From an uncultured Solobacterium sp. (GTDB taxonomy: Bacteria; Bacillota_I; Bacilli_A; Erysipelotrichales; Erysipelotrichaceae): 12,764 nucleotides of DNA. Shown in pieces: positions 8,113 to 12,764 of this stretch. Location of the stretch: positions 1 through 12,764 of the forward strand of contig URYK01000061.1 of the NCBI GenBank assembly GCA_900552125.1. The letters are read 5' to 3'. The stretch's first letter is position 1, and every line of letters begins with the position of its first letter. The position numbers and the translations under genes are program-made. Below the pieces are notes generated by a model, which was not told where the DNA came from, did no database searches, and worked only from the letters and a program-made list of their open reading frames with translations.

Positions 8113-8550
8113 TCAACTAGAATTTTCTTTAATCCACTGCTCAATCTCATCAACGCAATACTTTAAATACTTCTCGACATCTTTACTCCAAAAATGAATA
8201 GGAATCCAATCCATCTGACGTAGCAAATTATCATTTTTTATATCTCTTTGGATATTTTCCTCGATTTTTTCAATCCAAAAATCTTTATTGTTCTTAAGTT
8301 TATCCTTTGTTTTTTCGAAATCTTTCCCGTGCCAAAATTCGCCATCAACAAATATAGCTATCTTGTATTTTGTTAACACTATATCCGGAGTTCCTGGCAG
8401 TTTTTTATAATTCAGTCGATAACGATATCCTTTATGCCAAAGTGCTTTTGCTAAAATTGATTCCACTTTGCTTTTTTTATGACTCAACGCTTTCATACGT
8501 TTTGAAATTTCCGGAGTAGTTTTTAATTTTTGATGTTTCACATACATCAC
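8113..8550 (-). CDS. vsr: Very short patch repair endonuclease (Vsr-like)
   Basis: Vsr-family strand-specific mismatch endonuclease. Such enzymes nick beside a T mispaired with G after 5-methylcytosine deaminates, restoring C. Seen: SKRMKALSHKKSKVE (16-30) with E30 matching the N-terminal helix glutamate, LPGTPDIV (51-58) with D56 equivalent to the catalytic Asp of E. coli Vsr, and FVDGEFWHG (67-75) with H74 equivalent to its second catalytic His. The first catalytic His (THG in E. coli) is Asp here (VDG), and the cysteines and histidine of the E. coli zinc site are missing, so this belongs to a zinc-less branch. It follows the endonuclease gene by one base. The start is uncertain: GTG at 8550, ATG at 8547, or GTG at 8541; the last is best placed behind an AAGGTGAT ribosome site (8546-8553). 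Its target is probably the methylated GATC of the neighbouring system (inferred). Confidence 0.9.
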   Translation of the reverse strand: MMYVKHQKLKTTPEISKRMKALSHKKSKVESILAKALWHKGYRYRLNYKKLPGTPDIVLTKYKIAIFVDGEFWHGKDFEKTKDKLKNNKDFWIEKIEENIQRDIKNDNLLRQMDWIPIHFWSKDVEKYLKYCVDEIEQWIKENSS

Positions 8551-8553
8551 CTT
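8546..8553 (-). promoter_or_regulatory. Ribosome binding site within the R/vsr junction
   Basis: AAGGTGAT on the minus strand matches the 3' end of 16S rRNA and sits four bases before a GTG at 8539-8541. It overlaps the stop codon of the endonuclease gene and the two earlier possible vsr starts. It therefore favours translation of vsr from the GTG at 8541, coupled to termination of the upstream gene. Confidence 0.4.
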
Positions 8554-10066
8554 ACTTTAATTGTTTTAATACATATCGCTTATTCAACCAAAAACTCTGT
8601 TTTGTCATCCACTCTCCATTTGGCAATTCATCTGCATCTCTTTCAACATTGCCTTTTAAAAATCCATCATTTAACTTATAAGCGGATTTCTGGGCATGAG
8701 GACGTATATGTATGATTTCAGTATCTTTCATTCCAGGTAAGTTATTCTTAACTTCTAATTCACCATCTAGATTTTTAACCTTTTTGAAAATCACTCCATT
8801 TTTGATTATATTTTTATAATTTTGCCATTCACTTTTCACAATCTCATTCAAATCATAGTAAGGCATGTGCCATAATTTTGCTTTCTGTAGTACATAAGCA
8901 TCACTAACTTTTTGAAAAACGACAAACAAGAATTGCGTTGTATCAAAATAATTAAATACTGTAGAATCTTCCCATTCTTCTTGCACAAGTTCTTTGAATT
9001 TGAATGGTGCAAAAGACATGTTTTCTCTATTCTTTCCATTTTCTTCTATTCGTATGGTCTTAACTACGATATTTGCTTTTTGAAATTCTGCAGCATGATT
9101 ACCTTTGATTCCTAACATTCGGAATGCAAGATCATTCCATTGCGCTTTGTTATTGTTATAAGGACGATCATACATTTCACATAATTCTTTATCTGTCATA
9201 CCAATATGCTTATTTATCAAAGATACAACATGCTCTTGAAAACTTGTTTTGATGTCTTCTTTTATTATTGATTCACATGGCACATTTTTTTGAAGGATAT
9301 AATTTTTCAAAACATAATTCATGTAAGATACTTTGAAACAATAATTTCTTTTCTTAGCCAAAGTATGATCACCATAATATTGCGGCCTCATGCTTTTTTT
9401 TGCAGTTGCACCTTTCGTACAAGCTCCCAGATACATCGTATCTCCTTCGCTTAATTCATGAGCTTTTCCTTGTTTGATTTTTTCATTGATTTGATTATAG
9501 TCATCGATGATTATCTTAAGATCATCCTTAGGCGGACTAAATAAATTCACAAATTTAATGACATAATCCAAGCGTTCAATGGACTTGTCCCTCAAATAAT
9601 GGATCAAAAGGATACATTTAATTTTTTCCCATACATGACTTTTATAGAAATCTTCTTCTACAGGTTCATTGTAAGAAATATTTGTTATGGACAATCTTTC
9701 CCCTGCTCTATATTCACCTTTTTTCGTCTTATCAATAGGTGTTTGTTTTAATTCTAATCCTATCTTATTAAAATCCGCTTCTTGATTACCATTTGGATCA
9801 TAACCAAAATAGTATTTTTCTATAAAATTACCCAATTGACCTTTCGCTTTGTCGTTCAAAGATGCCCCAAAACCATATTCTACTGTTTTTTCTCTGACTG
9901 CCATATTTTCAAAATTGGCATATGCATCATATAATTTCCCACCATAACTTTTTATTGGACTTCTTTCATATTCATCCAATACCTCATGAAAGGTCATTCC
10001 TTCCAATTTTTTTGCATATGAATAAATACTATTGATATCTGTATCATCATAATCAAATAACTTCAT
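8552..10066 (-). CDS. Sau3AI-like type II restriction endonuclease
   Basis: MutH/Sau3AI-family endonuclease, predicted to cut unmethylated GATC. Numbered from the ATG at 10066, the catalytic domain shows KGQLGNFIEKYYFG (75-88) with E83, then EADFNKIGLELKQTP (96-110) with D98, E105 and K107. The seven-residue D-to-E step and the ExK match MutH and Sau3AI. The C-terminal half also follows Sau3AI: EGKAHELSEG-like GKAHELSEGDTMYLGACTKG, NMSFAPFKF, EEWEDS, HIRPHA and the ending GEWMTKQSFWLN. That half is the second, catalytically dead MutH-like domain used for DNA looping in Sau3AI. Length (504) is normal. The frame stays open to a TTG at 10096, but the ATG at 10066 has the ribosome site GAGGGTGAT four bases before it and is chosen. 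The gene follows the methyltransferase by about 50 bases containing a weak hairpin. GATC specificity is inferred from family. Confidence 0.92.
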   Translation of the reverse strand: MKLFDYDDTDINSIYSYAKKLEGMTFHEVLDEYERSPIKSYGGKLYDAYANFENMAVREKTVEYGFGASLNDKAKGQLGNFIEKYYFGYDPNGNQEADFNKIGLELKQTPIDKTKKGEYRAGERLSITNISYNEPVEEDFYKSHVWEKIKCILLIHYLRDKSIERLDYVIKFVNLFSPPKDDLKIIIDDYNQINEKIKQGKAHELSEGDTMYLGACTKGATAKKSMRPQYYGDHTLAKKRNYCFKVSYMNYVLKNYILQKNVPCESIIKEDIKTSFQEHVVSLINKHIGMTDKELCEMYDRPYNNNKAQWNDLAFRMLGIKGNHAAEFQKANIVVKTIRIEENGKNRENMSFAPFKFKELVQEEWEDSTVFNYFDTTQFLFVVFQKVSDAYVLQKAKLWHMPYYDLNEIVKSEWQNYKNIIKNGVIFKKVKNLDGELEVKNNLPGMKDTEIIHIRPHAQKSAYKLNDGFLKGNVERDADELPNGEWMTKQSFWLNKRYVLKQLK

Positions 10067-10070
10067 ATCT

Positions 10071-10079
10071 ATCACCCTC
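10071..10079 (-). promoter_or_regulatory. Ribosome binding site fixing the endonuclease start
   Basis: GAGGGTGAT on the minus strand is four bases before the ATG at 10064-10066 and closely matches the anti-Shine-Dalgarno partner. It decides for this ATG against the upstream in-frame TTG at 10094-10096, which has no such site. Confidence 0.65.
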
Positions 10080-10094
10080 TTTCCCAATATGCAC

Positions 10095-10120
10095 AAAAAT
10101 CTTATGCCTAAGACATAAGA
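10095..10120 (-). terminator. Weak hairpin between methyltransferase and endonuclease
   Basis: On the minus strand TCTTATG (10114-10120) pairs with CATAAGA (10100-10106) around a seven-base loop and is followed by five T (10095-10099). The stem is AT-rich, so termination would be partial. It may lower endonuclease expression relative to the methyltransferase, which would protect the host. Confidence 0.35.
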
Positions 10121-11338
10121 TCATTGTTCTTTATCGATTATTTTATCCAAAACTTTTGCCATTCTTGTGATCATTGGTACTACCAATGCATTCCCCATGC
10201 AAAAGAATCTCATCCTATTAGGCATTCCACTATTAGTCCAATCGTCATCGAAACCTTGCAAACGTTCTGCTTCGATTGGAGTCAATGTTCTCAATCTTCC
10301 TGTTCCAGGATCCGAAACGACATGTGTGCTTCTATTCAAAGTAGATTCGCTAGTAAGCATGGTTCTTCCTGGTTTATCCCATGAATCCGGGAAAGCAATA
10401 GGACCCTCTGAAAAGACATACTCATGCCCTGTCTTAGATACACGATTTATTTTTTTCGCACCTTTCAAATAAGTCCATTTGCTCATTTTTTCGTTTGTTA
10501 TATAAAAGCTTTCGTCAACATTAGACTGTAAGATATCTCCCAATAGTATAGGTGTCTCCATTACTGGAACGACATTATTTGTATATATTTTTCCGTTTCT
10601 CATCAATCCAGCTGATTTAAAATCAAATGAAAATTTATCTGTCATTTCTAATAGATCATTCATCAAAGTTCCTTCAAAACAATTCTCCACTTGTTCAATC
10701 GGAAATGATTTTGCCATGAATCCATCTGAATTGATCAATGATAATTCGTCCATTTCTTTTACTGAATCAGCATAAACCGTATCATTTCTATATGCAAAAA
10801 TAAATACTCTTCTTCTGCGTTGTGCCGCACCATATTCAGCAGCATTTATTACCCTCCACTCAGCAGAATATCCTAAGGTATTCAAACAACTTAAGATGAT
10901 ACCAAAATCTCTCCCACGTTGTTTTGCTGGTGACTTTAATAATCTATCAACATTTTCAAAAATGCAAAATGCTGGTCTCTTTGCTTCGATGGTATCTCTA
11001 ATTTGCCACCATAGAACTCCTTTTTTTCCTTCGATACCTTTTGAACTAGATAACGATTGAGCTACTGAATAATCTTGGCAAGGAAATCCACCAACCAAAA
11101 GGGTATGATCTGGAATAGCATTTTTATCTACAGTAGAAATATCTTCACAAGTATGAAATTCCCCATTTATATCTGGTGAATCTCCAAAATGTTGCACATA
11201 GCACTGATTTGCCCATTGTGTTCTCGCCCCTGGTTCCCATTGTGAAAACCATGTAGTTTTCCATCCAGAATCGGCTCTTTCAAAGCCTAATCTAAATCCT
11301 CCTACACCGGCAAATAATTCACATATTGTTTTGTTCAT
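10121..11338 (-). CDS. DNA (cytosine-5)-methyltransferase, Sau3AI-type
   Basis: C5-cytosine DNA methyltransferase that protects host DNA, predicted to methylate the C of GATC like M.Sau3AI, using S-adenosylmethionine. Conserved motifs in order: I ELFAGVGGFRLGFE (7-20), IV GGFPCQDYS (83-91, catalytic C87), VI FENVDRLL (127-134), VIII AAQRRRRVFIF (171-181), a variable target-recognition stretch (about 185-340), IX RLRTLTPIEAERLQGF (348-363) and X GNALVVPM (382-389). The set is complete and the length (405) is typical, so it should be active. A strong AGGAGG ribosome site lies before the ATG. The upstream region has a good promoter with a palindrome over its -35 box, next to a GATC site. The regulator gene lies upstream and the cognate endonuclease downstream. 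The methylation class is certain; GATC is inferred from the Sau3AI-like partner. Confidence 0.95.
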   Translation of the reverse strand: MNKTICELFAGVGGFRLGFERADSGWKTTWFSQWEPGARTQWANQCYVQHFGDSPDINGEFHTCEDISTVDKNAIPDHTLLVGGFPCQDYSVAQSLSSSKGIEGKKGVLWWQIRDTIEAKRPAFCIFENVDRLLKSPAKQRGRDFGIILSCLNTLGYSAEWRVINAAEYGAAQRRRRVFIFAYRNDTVYADSVKEMDELSLINSDGFMAKSFPIEQVENCFEGTLMNDLLEMTDKFSFDFKSAGLMRNGKIYTNNVVPVMETPILLGDILQSNVDESFYITNEKMSKWTYLKGAKKINRVSKTGHEYVFSEGPIAFPDSWDKPGRTMLTSESTLNRSTHVVSDPGTGRLRTLTPIEAERLQGFDDDWTNSGMPNRMRFFCMGNALVVPMITRMAKVLDKIIDKEQ

Positions 11339-11377
11339 AAAGTCCTCCTAGTTTACACTTCTCACTTATTTTTTTGG

Positions 11378-11406
11378 AATCTAAGCTTTGCCTTGAACAC
11401 TATCAA
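11378..11406 (-). promoter_or_regulatory. Methyltransferase promoter
   Basis: On the minus strand TTGATA (11401-11406, five of six bases to consensus) and TAGATT (11378-11383, four of six) are separated by exactly 17 bases. Transcription would start near 11371 and leave a leader of about 33 bases before the methyltransferase ATG. The -35 box lies inside a palindrome, so a bound regulator would block it. Confidence 0.5.
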
Positions 11407-11413
11407 ACGATAG
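11400..11413. promoter_or_regulatory. Palindromic operator candidate over the -35 box
   Basis: CTATC (11400-11404) and GATAG (11409-11413) form a perfect five-base inverted repeat with a four-base centre, covering the -35 box of the methyltransferase promoter. A GATC site (11413-11416) adjoins it. The natural ligand would be the small Cro/CI-type protein encoded just upstream, or the methyltransferase itself. The half-sites differ from those at the regulator's own promoter, so the binding protein is uncertain. Confidence 0.4.
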
Positions 11414-11433
11414 ATCATGATTCCATACCGAAA

Positions 11434-11447
11434 TGAGCCTCAGCTCA
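11434..11447. repeat. Short palindrome after the regulator gene
   Basis: TGAGC and GCTCA face each other around a four-base loop, 12 bases beyond the stop of the regulator gene. On the minus strand the T-rich stretch lies before the hairpin and only three T follow it, so it is a poor terminator. Some regulator transcripts may therefore read into the methyltransferase. Confidence 0.3.
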
Positions 11448-11458
11448 AAAAAGAAAAA

Positions 11459-11662
11459 TCAATCAATAACTTCTATGATTTCATCAAAACTATTACAACC
11501 TAAAAACTTATAAATCTTTAATAAATTTTCCATCGAAATAGTCTCGTTTTTTGACAACTTTGCTAAAGTCCCAGGAGAAATTCCAGCTTCTTTTGCAAAT
11601 TCCGTCTTTTTCAAACCTTTATCAATTAATTTTTTGAATAAATTATTATAACTGACTTGCAT
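11459..11662 (-). CDS. Small Cro/CI-type (XRE) regulator of the R-M locus
   Basis: A 67-residue DNA-binding protein made of little more than one Cro/CI-type helix-turn-helix domain. The two central helices are KKTEFAKEAG (18-27) and SPGTLAKLSKN (29-39), followed by SMENLLKIYKFLGC (43-56) and an acidic end. Small proteins of this type (YozG-like) often sit beside C5-methyltransferase genes in Firmicutes and may act like restriction controller proteins. Here it lies about 120 bases before the methyltransferase, in the same direction, with its own promoter full of repeated half-sites. It probably represses its own gene and tunes methyltransferase and restriction expression. The ribosome site AAAGGA lies nine bases before the ATG. 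The HTH fold is certain; the regulatory target is inferred. Confidence 0.88.
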   Translation of the reverse strand: MQVSYNNLFKKLIDKGLKKTEFAKEAGISPGTLAKLSKNETISMENLLKIYKFLGCNSFDEIIEVID

Positions 11663-11686
11663 ATTGATTTTCCTTTCAACAATAGA

Positions 11687-11715
11687 ATTATATCAATTAT
11701 CATCATATAATTGAA
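11687..11715 (-). promoter_or_regulatory. Promoter of the regulator gene
   Basis: On the minus strand a perfect -10 box TATAAT (11687-11692) lies 17 bases after TTCAAT (11710-11715), a weak -35 box. Transcription would start close to 11680, about 18 bases before the regulator ATG. The whole spacer is occupied by an inverted repeat. Confidence 0.5.
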
Positions 11716-11734
11716 TAGTTTTTTCATATAATTG
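11693..11734. promoter_or_regulatory. Operator cluster at the regulator promoter
   Basis: A perfect inverted repeat, TCAATTAT (11693-11700) and ATAATTGA (11707-11714) with a six-base centre, fills the space between the -10 and -35 boxes. An 11-base direct repeat TCATATAATTG occurs at 11703-11713 and again at 11724-11734, 21 bases apart, or two helical turns. This is the layout of cooperative repressor sites: one dimer over the promoter and another on the same DNA face upstream. The likely ligand is the adjacent Cro/CI-type protein, giving negative autoregulation. Confidence 0.5.
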
Positions 11735-11758
11735 GATTTTTTATTTGTTAAATTGAAA

Positions 11759-11779
11759 AAGCCTCTTAAATAGAGGCTT
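11759..11779 (-). terminator. Intrinsic terminator
   Basis: AAGCCTCT and AGAGGCTT form a perfect eight-base stem with a five-base loop. On the minus strand the stem runs into a T tract. It ends transcription of the 124-residue gene and separates the mobile-element backbone from the restriction locus. Confidence 0.85.
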
Positions 11780-11819
11780 CACTTTCTATTTTCAATTCAC
11801 TTTAAAAACAAATAAACAT

Positions 11820-12194
11820 CTAGTCTTCCCAAGGAATTCTAATACTTTCATGATCTTCTTCTAATTCTGCTTTATATGTTATTTTATTTAATATCGAACA
11901 TTTTAATCTTTTATCAACTTCACTTAGAAACCATGACATTTTTTCTTCATTCAAATTTGAATAATTTTTAACTATTTTTTTATTATGAATCAAAATAGTT
12001 TGAGCTTCTGCAACAAAAAGATCTAATGATAATTTTGTTACTCGTGCTAAATCTTCTTCCACTAAATTTTCTTTGATAAGATAATTCAAATAGTCTTTCT
12101 TATTATTCTCTAATATGAACTTTCTTTTATCAATAAAGTAATCAATGAGATCTTCCGTTAGATATGTTTCCTTAAAAGCTTCATATAAACTCAT
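11820..12194 (-). CDS. Unrecognised 124-residue protein
   Basis: I do not recognise this family. It is soluble, charged and mainly helical, with no signal peptide or membrane segment. The stretch NLVEEDLARVTKLSLDLFVAEA (48-69) resembles the helix-turn-helix-like tail seen in some transposase-associated proteins (an LxxEDIARxTGLS-like pattern), but that is weak. The C-terminus is acidic (ELEEDHESIRIPWED). A good AAAGGAG ribosome site precedes the ATG. It lies about 50 bases after the tnpV-like gene and before a strong terminator, so it is probably the last gene of the element's backbone transcript. It is a real gene by ribosome site, terminator and position; its function is open. Confidence 0.75.
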   Translation of the reverse strand: MSLYEAFKETYLTEDLIDYFIDKRKFILENNKKDYLNYLIKENLVEEDLARVTKLSLDLFVAEAQTILIHNKKIVKNYSNLNEEKMSWFLSEVDKRLKCSILNKITYKAELEEDHESIRIPWED

Positions 12195-12246
12195 AATTAA
12201 TTCTCCTTTTATCTTCTTATAAAAATCTTGCTAATATTATTTTGAT

Positions 12247-12597
12247 TTACATAGCCATGATTTCATTGATCAACATTTCTTCTACCATGACTCTTATATT
12301 ATTCATCTCTTGAACCCATCTCATTTGGTCTTGTTCTTTCAATTCTTCTGTTATGTTTCTAGATAATTTATATTGTTCAACAAGGGTTTCATATCGCTGG
12401 TTTAACTCTTTATCTATACGAATCAATTCTTCGTTCAGTTCATCTTTTGCTCGTAAGGCTAGGTAATGTCCTGGATGTTTTTCTTTTAATATTCTTAGAT
12501 ATTCTCTTCCAAATCTTGATAATTTTGGTAAAGGTCTTTCTTGTTTTAATGATGGAAATTCATAATCTCCTACTGTGTTATACTTGATTTCTTTCAT
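12247..12597 (-). CDS. tnpV: TnpV-like transposon-encoded protein
   Basis: A 116-residue protein of the TnpV family, named after the small tnpV gene of the Tn4451/Tn4453 mobilisable transposons of clostridia; that product was compared with excisionases, but its role is not settled. Typical features seen: the opening KYNTVGDYEFPSL (4-16), then PLPKLSRFGREYLRILKEKHPGHY (22-45), then a charged coiled-coil-like helix (50-90) ending in Asn/Met-rich sequence. Length is normal. Its AGGAGG ribosome site lies in the spacer just behind the stop of the relaxase-like gene, so the two are co-transcribed. The family is confident; it marks this flank as mobile DNA. Confidence 0.82.
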   Translation of the reverse strand: MKEIKYNTVGDYEFPSLKQERPLPKLSRFGREYLRILKEKHPGHYLALRAKDELNEELIRIDKELNQRYETLVEQYKLSRNITEELKEQDQMRWVQEMNNIRVMVEEMLINEIMAM

Positions 12598-12609
12598 GCT
12601 TTTATCCTC

Positions 12610-12764
12610 CTATCTTGCATCTCTTTGCTTGATTTTCTTCTGTGCTATTCTTTCAATGTCTTTATCAAAGCTATGATTTCTGATATTCTCACATGCTTTG
12701 ATTTGAAGTCTTAGCTTCTTGATTTCTGGTGTAAATAACTTGGCTCTTGCTGACCATTCTTCTT
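12610..12764 (-). CDS. Probable relaxase, C-terminal end (partial)
   Basis: Fifty codons of an open frame enter from the right edge and end at TAG (12610-12612), 12 bases before the tnpV-like start. The visible part is a very basic helical tail: WSARAKLFTPEIKKLRLQ, then IKACENIRNHS, then a Lys/Arg-rich end. The arrangement of xEIKxLRxxIxxCExIxxxS resembles the tail of relaxases (mobilisation nucleases) in Tn1549-like and other gut Firmicute elements. In Tn4451 the mobilisation gene is likewise part of the same element as tnpV. The catalytic domain lies outside the window, so the call rests on tail pattern and context only. Confidence 0.5.
   Translation of the reverse strand, partial: EEWSARAKLFTPEIKKLRLQIKACENIRNHSFDKDIERIAQKKIKQRDAR

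Noticed and set aside
8848..9039. Minus-strand 63-codon frame inside the endonuclease gene
   Set aside because: It overlaps the Sau3AI-like gene in another frame; the endonuclease reading is strongly supported by motifs.
10067..10096. Ten-codon N-terminal extension of the endonuclease from TTG at 10096
   Set aside because: No ribosome site precedes the TTG, while GAGGGTGAT is ideally placed before the ATG at 10066.
1417..10472. Plus-strand open frames, for example 1417-1668, 2830-3057, 5723-5920, 7395-7613, 8530-8715, 8912-9115, 10124-10384 and 10167-10472
   Set aside because: All lie opposite strong minus-strand genes, lack ribosome sites and familiar motifs, and have the composition expected of antisense shadows in AT-rich DNA.
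11434..11447. Palindrome after the regulator gene as a rho-independent terminator
   Set aside because: On the minus strand the T-rich stretch comes before the hairpin and only three T follow it.
11459..12194. Toxin-antitoxin pair formed by the XRE protein and the 124-residue protein
   Set aside because: A strong terminator and a separate promoter divide the genes, the order and spacing are unusual, and the 124-residue protein has no toxin motif.
1..12764. CRISPR array, tRNA or rRNA genes
   Set aside because: No repeat-spacer arrays, cloverleaf-forming tRNA sequences or rRNA segments were found on reading through; the only periodic repeat is the three-copy CGCTAC at the left edge, whose spacing is far too short for CRISPR.

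Overview
The window looks like an accessory defence island from a low-GC Firmicute (Bacillota), probably a gut clostridial or erysipelotrichial lineage. The reasons are the very AT-rich sequence, Lys/Asn/Ile-rich proteins, strong AGGAGG-type ribosome binding sites, use of GTG starts, and a TnpV-type gene of the kind carried by mobile elements of these bacteria. Species cannot be fixed from the sequence. Every convincing gene lies on the minus strand, so transcription runs from high to low coordinates.

Right end (about 11800-12764): mobile-element backbone. The last codons of a probable relaxase are followed by a TnpV-like protein and an unrecognised 124-residue protein, which ends in a clear intrinsic terminator (11759-11779).

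Middle right (about 8100-11740): a complete Sau3AI-like type II restriction-modification locus. In order of transcription it holds a small Cro/CI-type regulator with an operator-rich promoter, a C5-cytosine methyltransferase, a MutH/Sau3AI-family endonuclease predicted to cut GATC, and a Vsr-like mismatch endonuclease. The Vsr-like enzyme would repair T:G mismatches left when methylcytosine deaminates. The regulator and methyltransferase promoters carry palindromes that fit autoregulation.

Middle (about 5100-8060): a Hachiman-type antiphage pair. HamA is a DUF1837 nuclease-like protein and HamB a superfamily 2 helicase. They are translationally coupled and lie only about 50 bases after vsr, so they may share transcripts with the restriction genes.

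Middle left (about 3600-5100): a gap of about 300 bases holding a plausible promoter, then an unfamiliar 407-residue protein. It has an N-terminal Cys4 zinc ribbon and a C-terminal R-x4-H motif of the HEPN ribonuclease type. It is the best candidate here for an undescribed defence effector.

Left (1-3464): a Gabija-like pair, an OLD-family ATPase/TOPRIM nuclease (GajA-like) followed two bases later by a UvrD-like helicase (GajB-like). The helicase keeps its N-terminal motifs but loses its C-terminal motor motifs. Its last codons run into a GC-richer patch with a perfect hairpin and CGCTAC repeated every 22 bases, which looks like the end of another element.

Together these form four layers: restriction at GATC, DNA-damage-like sensing by Hachiman, a possible RNA-targeting HEPN protein, and a Gabija-like system that may be inactive. 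The right flank suggests they travel on a mobilisable element.
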